A stretch of 64,000 bases of DNA from Lepidurus packardi (taxonomy: Eukaryota; Arthropoda; Branchiopoda; Notostraca; Triopsidae). Under the pieces are notes generated by a model, which did no database searches, had not been told where the DNA came from, and worked only from the letters and a program-made list of their open reading frames with translations. The translations under genes and the position numbers were made by a program. The stretch is taken from contig JAKZAN010000005.1 of NCBI GenBank assembly GCA_023053545.1, forward strand, positions 5,332,001 through 5,396,000, read 5' to 3'. Below, piece after piece: positions 58,507-64,000 of the stretch (positions are counted from its first letter, which is position 1; every line of letters begins with the position of its first letter).

Positions 58507-61500
58507 ATGCCATCAAGCACCTACGCCGATATGGAAGACCACAGAGCGTTGCACCTCGCACTGGAGTTATCATTATTAGGATATAATGACGGCGACCATT
58601 CAGAGCACATTTCAGTGTACGACGAAATTCGGTTGAAGAAAAGCCAGAATATGACGGAGTGTGTACCCGTTCCAAGCTCGGAGCACGTTGCAGAGATTGT
58701 GGGCAGACAAGGTAAGGACTTCGAATCCTAACAAAAGTTCCTATTGCTATTTGTTAACTGGTAAATTCATGCCCAATTGGCGAAAACGCATTGTTTTGAC
58801 CTTCCTGGAGTGGGGATAGGAGCTGCCTTAGGGCCCCGGGCTTGTATTTTTGTCCACTTCCAACTACGGTCTGGCCTTGGCTGGGGGAATTTTGGGCGGA
58901 GGCCAGATGGAACGCCAATACTTGGGGGTTTGTGTCGAAGAACATGTCGGGTCTGGGATATGGTAGGGGGTGATGGGGGGGTCAGGGAGTCTGTTAGAGA
59001 AGAGAGGCAAGAAAGAAGTAGTAAAATGTTCAAGAGGAAACCAGACGTTTTTATTCAGACGGGGGCACAAACGTTGTAGAATGATTTCAATAGGTTTATA
59101 AAAGCGGCTTTGAGGGGGGTTGGGGACATAGGACCCCGCATAGTTTGGCAGCTCCTCCCTCTGTGGGGTCGCTTTTAAAAGTATCGCCCTTTCGCTCCAC
59201 CCGCCACCCCATTTCCGGCCAAGATGGCGGCCTCCATGGGTTAGAAACGAGAAGGCACCACGTGGTTGGTGTGCTTTTAACCACCCTGCGCTTATTTTTC
59301 GTATTTGGAGATGAAATTCGATATGAAGCCCCCCTTCATTACTGAACCATTTTCATTGCTGAAATGCTCGTCAGTAAAGAAAGCGCCACCGTTTATTCGA
59401 AGGAAAGATTTTGGAGAGGGTAGTTTTTGTCTTAAACTTTAAAAGAGGATTTGAGTTATATTCCGCTTGAGCTTGGATTGTATCAGCTCGGTTAATCGAG
59501 GAAAGTGTGTATGCTAATAGATCAAGCTTTGAACGCGAGCTGCATATTGTGCCTGGTTAGCCTTCACAAAGTTGGTATGACGGGTCACGGTCATTGCGAC
59601 GGAAAGCGAATTGAGTATATGTGGTTTCCTAACATACTTCTTTCTCGGTTCGGTTTTTGAAAACCTTGAAAACACGTTTTCCCTGAAATGAAAGCGCTGT
59701 GAAGCGTCTCAGTGGGCCATTTTGTCACAGCACCAGACTTCGCTGGATTGGTTGAGTAGGGTATTTCAAGACGAAAAAGCAAAAGACGCATGGGCCCTGA
59801 AGGCGCGAGTCGGCCAGAGCGAAACGTTCGGCGATGGAACCATGGAACAACCTACGTTTCTGCTTGGAAAGGCGGTTACAAGGGCAGCAGGAAAAACCTT
59901 TTTTTTTCGAGCTTGGTTTTCCTTTCGTTCGTCTCGGTTTCATAGGCTGCTCAATGCCGTAGCAAGGTCTAGGGTAGGTGGTAGCATGGGTATGAAACGG
60001 AAAAATAGAATTTACACATTTATGAGAAGCTTTAGGAATATAGCCCCTTATTTGCCATGGTGGCAAAAATTTGACGAGATTGTATTATCCAATCTGTCGT
60101 TTGTATCGATTTTAAACTGACGTGGACGATTCGTTTTCGTCTTGAATAATGAACCATGCAAACGTTAAATAGGCCAAAATTTTGAAATCCTGAAAGGAAA
60201 TGTGACATGTTCGTATGCAAGAATTCGTATGCAAACTTAGCCATTTTTTGATTAGAAGGAAAATAAATGGAACTGCGCTCACGGTCGGCGCTAGAAGAAA
60301 ATCAACGTACGCAGGGACGAGACTTGCTTACTCTGTATTTGCATTTCCAAAATGAAAGATAGTCGATCTTGTAGAGACTTGTAGATGTAGAGACATGTCG
60401 ATCTTGAAAGAGGAAGGAGTGTGATTCCGCCAAGGAGCCCGGATGCTAATTAGCAATGGCAATAGCCTATTGACCGCGTGTCCTTCACTCTTAATAGTCT
60501 GCACGGTTCACGACAGTACATGCCGTGATCACCCGAGGGGAGAAAAAGGGGATGCAATACTTTCCTTACCGTGTTTATTTAAACACTATGCGATTTTTTT
60601 TTTAGGAAGGACTAGTATGTACATTTCAAGCGCCTTTTTTGTGATAACCCAAGTTCGAAGGAAGAGAGATAAAGCAAATCATTGTGAAAGGAAACTTCTA
60701 AGGCTTTATCAATCGTTTCTGGGTGTAGATTAGGGCCGGGGTTTTGTAGAACAAGGAAAACGAGATTTGTTTCGTGGTGTGATCGAAAGGGAGCGTAGAC
60801 GGAGAAAATGAAGAGCGCGTTGTAAGATGAAACGCGCCAAGTTGGGAGTAAATGTTCTAATTGGTCAAGGTGATGAGCGAACTTGTTATGGGACGCCTGA
60901 GATTGAAAGGCGAGACGAGCTGGATGGAAACTGTTCTGGCAACGTCCCTTGCAACCGTCCTTGAACTACTTGTTAATCGCTTTTAGCCCGCAGACTATAC
61001 GCGTTCTCACTGACTAATGCACGAAGAACAAGCGTAATAAGGAGAAGGCAAAAGCGATTCCAAGGGCAAGACGTTTTGACTTGTGTTTTATAAGGCGTTT
61101 GTTTCCGGCGCGCAGGAAAAACAGACTTTTGTTATTTCTCTTGCGCAAGAGTAGACTTCCAGGACCGTGAACAAGGTATAGCCAGGTGTTTTTTATGGAT
61201 ATCTTTTCCAGGAGACTGGCAGCAAATTCTTTTTTTTTTTTAAATTGGACATTCGTATGACTCAATCCGGGATTTGGTTTCTTGAATTGAATTAATTTTA
61301 TTTTTATTTCAATAGGATGCAAGATCAAAGCGTTGCGGGCCAAGACCAACACGTACATCAAAACCCCTGTTCGTGGCGAAGAGCCGGTTTTTGTGGTGAC
61401 AGGCCGAAGAGAAGATGTCGCAGCTGCCAAACGAGAGATTCTTTCAGCGGCAGAGCACTTCTCCCAAATCCGGGCTTCTCGCCGAAACAGCATTGTCAAC

Positions 61501-62961
61501 GGTGTAGCTGGAGCGGGTTTGGTTCCTCCTACTCCCATTCCTGGCCAAACGACCATCCAGGTATTTTTTCCCCCAATAATATTCTTTGTTTGTTGCGTGT
61601 GTTTTGGAAGGTCTCCCCAAGCTTCCAACTGCTCCAGAATTCTGGAAGTTGTCCTATCTCCGGAATTCTGGAATTTTGCTATTTTTCAATTCTATTTTTC
61701 TTTTTGTAGTGCGCAAAGGGTGAATATTGTGGGTTATTAACCTGCCTTTTTCTGTTCTTTGGAATTTTTAAACCAATAGGTGCGAGTTCCGTACCGCGTG
61801 GTAGGATTAGTGGTGGGTCCCAAAGGCGCGACAATCAAGCGGATCCAGCAACAAACGCATACTTATATCGTGACTCCGTCGCGTGATAAGGAGCCCATTT
61901 TTGAAGTCACGGGCTTACCAGAGAACGTCGACCAGGCCAAGAAGGAGATCGAAGGCCACATTGCCCTCCGGACGGGCCTCAGTTCCGGCTTGAATGACGA
62001 GTCAGATTTGCATCTTAATCTGGCACTTTCTGGCTTGGGCGGACTAGGCGGACTGGATCCCAATCTGCTTATGGGTTTGGGCACGTCAGAGCTTATGTCT
62101 TCGCTGTACAAGACGCGCAATAATGGTCAGGTGGGCTCCGGACAGTCGTCGGATCCTCTGGGCTTGTTGAGCAACCTCAACGCTCTCAACAGTCTCAATA
62201 ACGGCCCCAGTTTTGCCGGCTCCAATTCCAACTTGCTCGGCGACTTTTCTTACCTGGACCAACAGCATCCCATCGGAGGTGGGGCCTTTTCGTCCGATAA
62301 CCCGTCCGCCAAATTGGAAATGGGATTCGGCGGCGGATTGTCCGGTTTTGGCTCCCTCTACGAGCCGGATGAAGGGATCGGCTTGAGTGGAAGCGACTCC
62401 CCTACCTTCGGCTCCTCCCTCTTGCCACCGTCCAACATCTGGTCGGCCGACTACGGCAAGTTCAGCTGTCTGTCCTCGTCCAATACGCTCGGCTCTTCGT
62501 CTTCGAGTCTGGGCCTCTCCAAACGCTCAGGTCAAGGTTTTGGTCTGGATTCCGTCGAGTTGCTTAGGTCGGGAGGAGACCACCCGCCGGCGCGTCGCAG
62601 CTCTTCAGACCCCTTAGCGTCTATCACCTCCACTTTGGCGGGCTTTGGGGTGGGAGATCACGAATCGGACGTTTGCTCACGCGACTCCCAGTCGCCTGCT
62701 GGCGATTCCACCGGCTCGTCGGATTCGCCCTTGGAAGGCGGCACCACCAGCCCCACCTCCAGTGGAAGTTCTTCTCGCGGCTCTCTGAAACGCGAATGCG
62801 TTCTCTGTTGCGATTCAGAGGTTGTAGCCGCTTTGGTGCCCTGCGGTCACAACTTGTTTTGTATGGATTGTGCCCAGCGAATCGTGGACGCTGGCGAGAA
62901 TGGAGAGTGCCCCGTTTGCCACCAAGCGGTGTCCCAGGCCATTCGCATCTTTTCCCAGTAG
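58507..62961 (+). CDS. MEX3: MEX3-type RNA-binding protein with two KH domains and a C-terminal RING finger
   Basis: Post-transcriptional regulator and likely E3 ubiquitin ligase; family members control cell-fate mRNAs. Exons 58507-58711, 61316-61560 and 61780-62961; 543 residues. KH1 ([18 protein letters not shown], GxxG loop GRQG) and KH2 ([16 protein letters not shown], loop GPKG) are joined by PGQTTIQ and are nearly identical to vertebrate MEX3. A Gly/Ser/Leu-rich middle (about 215-480) has low complexity. The C3HC4 RING (CVLCC...[10 protein letters not shown]...CPVC, about 493-535) closes the protein, which ends IRIFSQ. The 2.6-kb first intron cuts the KH1 GxxG loop. A long T-rich 3' UTR probably follows. 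Confidence 0.96.
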
Positions 62962-64000
62962 AGAAAGAAAGTTTTAAGTACGAAGAATGGGAGGAGCTTA
63001 AGCTAGAAGCCCGCGAAAGGGGGAAAGTTAAAAGAAAAAATCACAATTTACAACGAATATATATTTATATATTATTTTTCTGGCTCAGTCACGTGACTTC
63101 CGCCCCCCTCCCTGTTCATTCCTTGCAAAAAATATCATATTTTCACGTATTTTTGGTCCCTCGTATAGTGCAGCCGTTGTGCAGAATTTAATCGGGCAAG
63201 CCTATCTTTTTCTCCTTCCTAAAACATAAAATTGAAAGAATAATTTCCCGTAGAAGTTATATTTCAAGAAATTCTGGGATCTGACGAGATTTTTTAAAGA
63301 AAGATAATTATTTTCTATGGGATATAATCATTCCTTTTTTTCTGTGTTTGATCTGAGCAAAAAAAATTGCGCTTTTCATTGCTAAGGGACGAAGCAGATT
63401 TTTTTTACTTGCCTTTTTTTCACACTTCCACCCACGGGCATTAAAAGTGCGTCAACAAGTTTAAGTTAAAATATTTAAAGAAAATTACGTTGGGCTGTGA
63501 TATCGTGACGGATAGGTTAAGTCTATCAGAAAGCCTTTTATTTTTATTATTTGGGTTTATTCTTGGCTGGCGTGGCGAGTCGAACAAAAAATGGCTTAAC
63601 GAAGAAAAGATTCTTTATATTTGGATTACTTTCTTTTGCGCGGAGAAAAGCGTTGGTTGGCTTCAGTATTAATTAATTAAAAAAACGCAAATTGGATATC
63701 CCCCAATCCCCTAGAGTTTTAATTTTTGGGGTCTATTTGTGGTAAAAGATTAACAAAAAAAGAGATGTTATTTTCGTACGAAATTTTTGCTACTTTGGTG
63801 TCATTGTGTGTTTTTTTATCACTTTCTATCATTCAAACGATTTTCTTGCTCTTCTTTTTTTGTCCATGCCAATTTTTGCTCCCTATGACTTTTTGAAATT
63901 GCTTGGTGATTTTGACAGCAATAGGAAGATTTCTAAGAAGTGAAGTTCTTTTCCCAGAGAAAGTGGAGAAAGAATGAGTTTTCTTTCTTTTTTGTGACAA
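62962..64000 (+). other. probable MEX3 3' UTR and downstream flank
   Basis: T-rich sequence without a convincing gene; several A/T-rich tracts of the kind common in regulated 3' UTRs. The transcript end cannot be fixed from sequence. Confidence 0.4.

Noticed and set aside
59722-60120. 132-codon frame in MEX3 intron 1
   Set aside because: No recognisable domain or splice context, biased by repeats of basic residues; treated as chance.

Overview
The window is nuclear DNA of an arthropod, most likely a small-intron crustacean such as Daphnia (inference). Nearly all genes are split by GT-AG introns, most of them 55-80 bp. The single-copy genes (ARID2, XPC, COPB1, CNDP2, MEX3) read as clear metazoan orthologues. 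The insulin-like genes have the arthropod IGF-like layout. Nothing is prokaryotic or organellar. One run of exactly 100 N (25301-25400) marks an assembly gap.

Left part (1-7.3 kb): three tandem secreted alpha-amylase genes on the minus strand, with the same seven-exon plan and a TATA-like box close to each start. The first runs off the window edge. The middle copy is an intact gene, but it has lost three residues that are otherwise invariant in the active site.

Repeat block (8.6-25.4 kb): Ty3/gypsy LTR retrotransposons. Element A (248-bp LTRs, gag plus pol) is present twice in direct tandem, the units sharing LTRs (LTR-A-LTR-A'-LTR), and a third unit starts just before the gap. A second gypsy family, element B (299-bp LTRs), sits inside the middle A LTR with a 4-bp ATAT target duplication, in the TATATATA stretch of that LTR. 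All gag and pol frames are open, and the LTR pair of B differs at one site, so B is very young. Pol of A lies in the -1 frame behind a classical slippery heptamer followed by a stem. The last 120 bases before the gap are a scrambled mosaic of A sequence.

Right part (25.4-64 kb): a decayed leucine-rich-repeat-like remnant (-), then ARID2 (+, PBAF chromatin remodeller), a small TNF-receptor-like membrane protein (+), XPC (-, DNA damage recognition), and divergently COPB1 (+, coatomer beta). These are followed by a monocarboxylate-transporter-like gene (+), two tandem insulin/IGF-like genes (+), a small secreted cysteine peptide on the opposite strand with a possible distant resemblance to insulin, CNDP2 (-, cytosolic dipeptidase) and MEX3 (+, KH/RING RNA-binding protein).

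The most interesting items are the active-site-altered amylase, the LTR-sharing tandem retrotransposon array with its nested insertion and frameshift signal, and the peptide-hormone cluster at 50.4-53.0 kb. Exon limits were set by hand from splice signals, reading phase and known family sequences; for all complete genes the exon lengths sum to a multiple of three.
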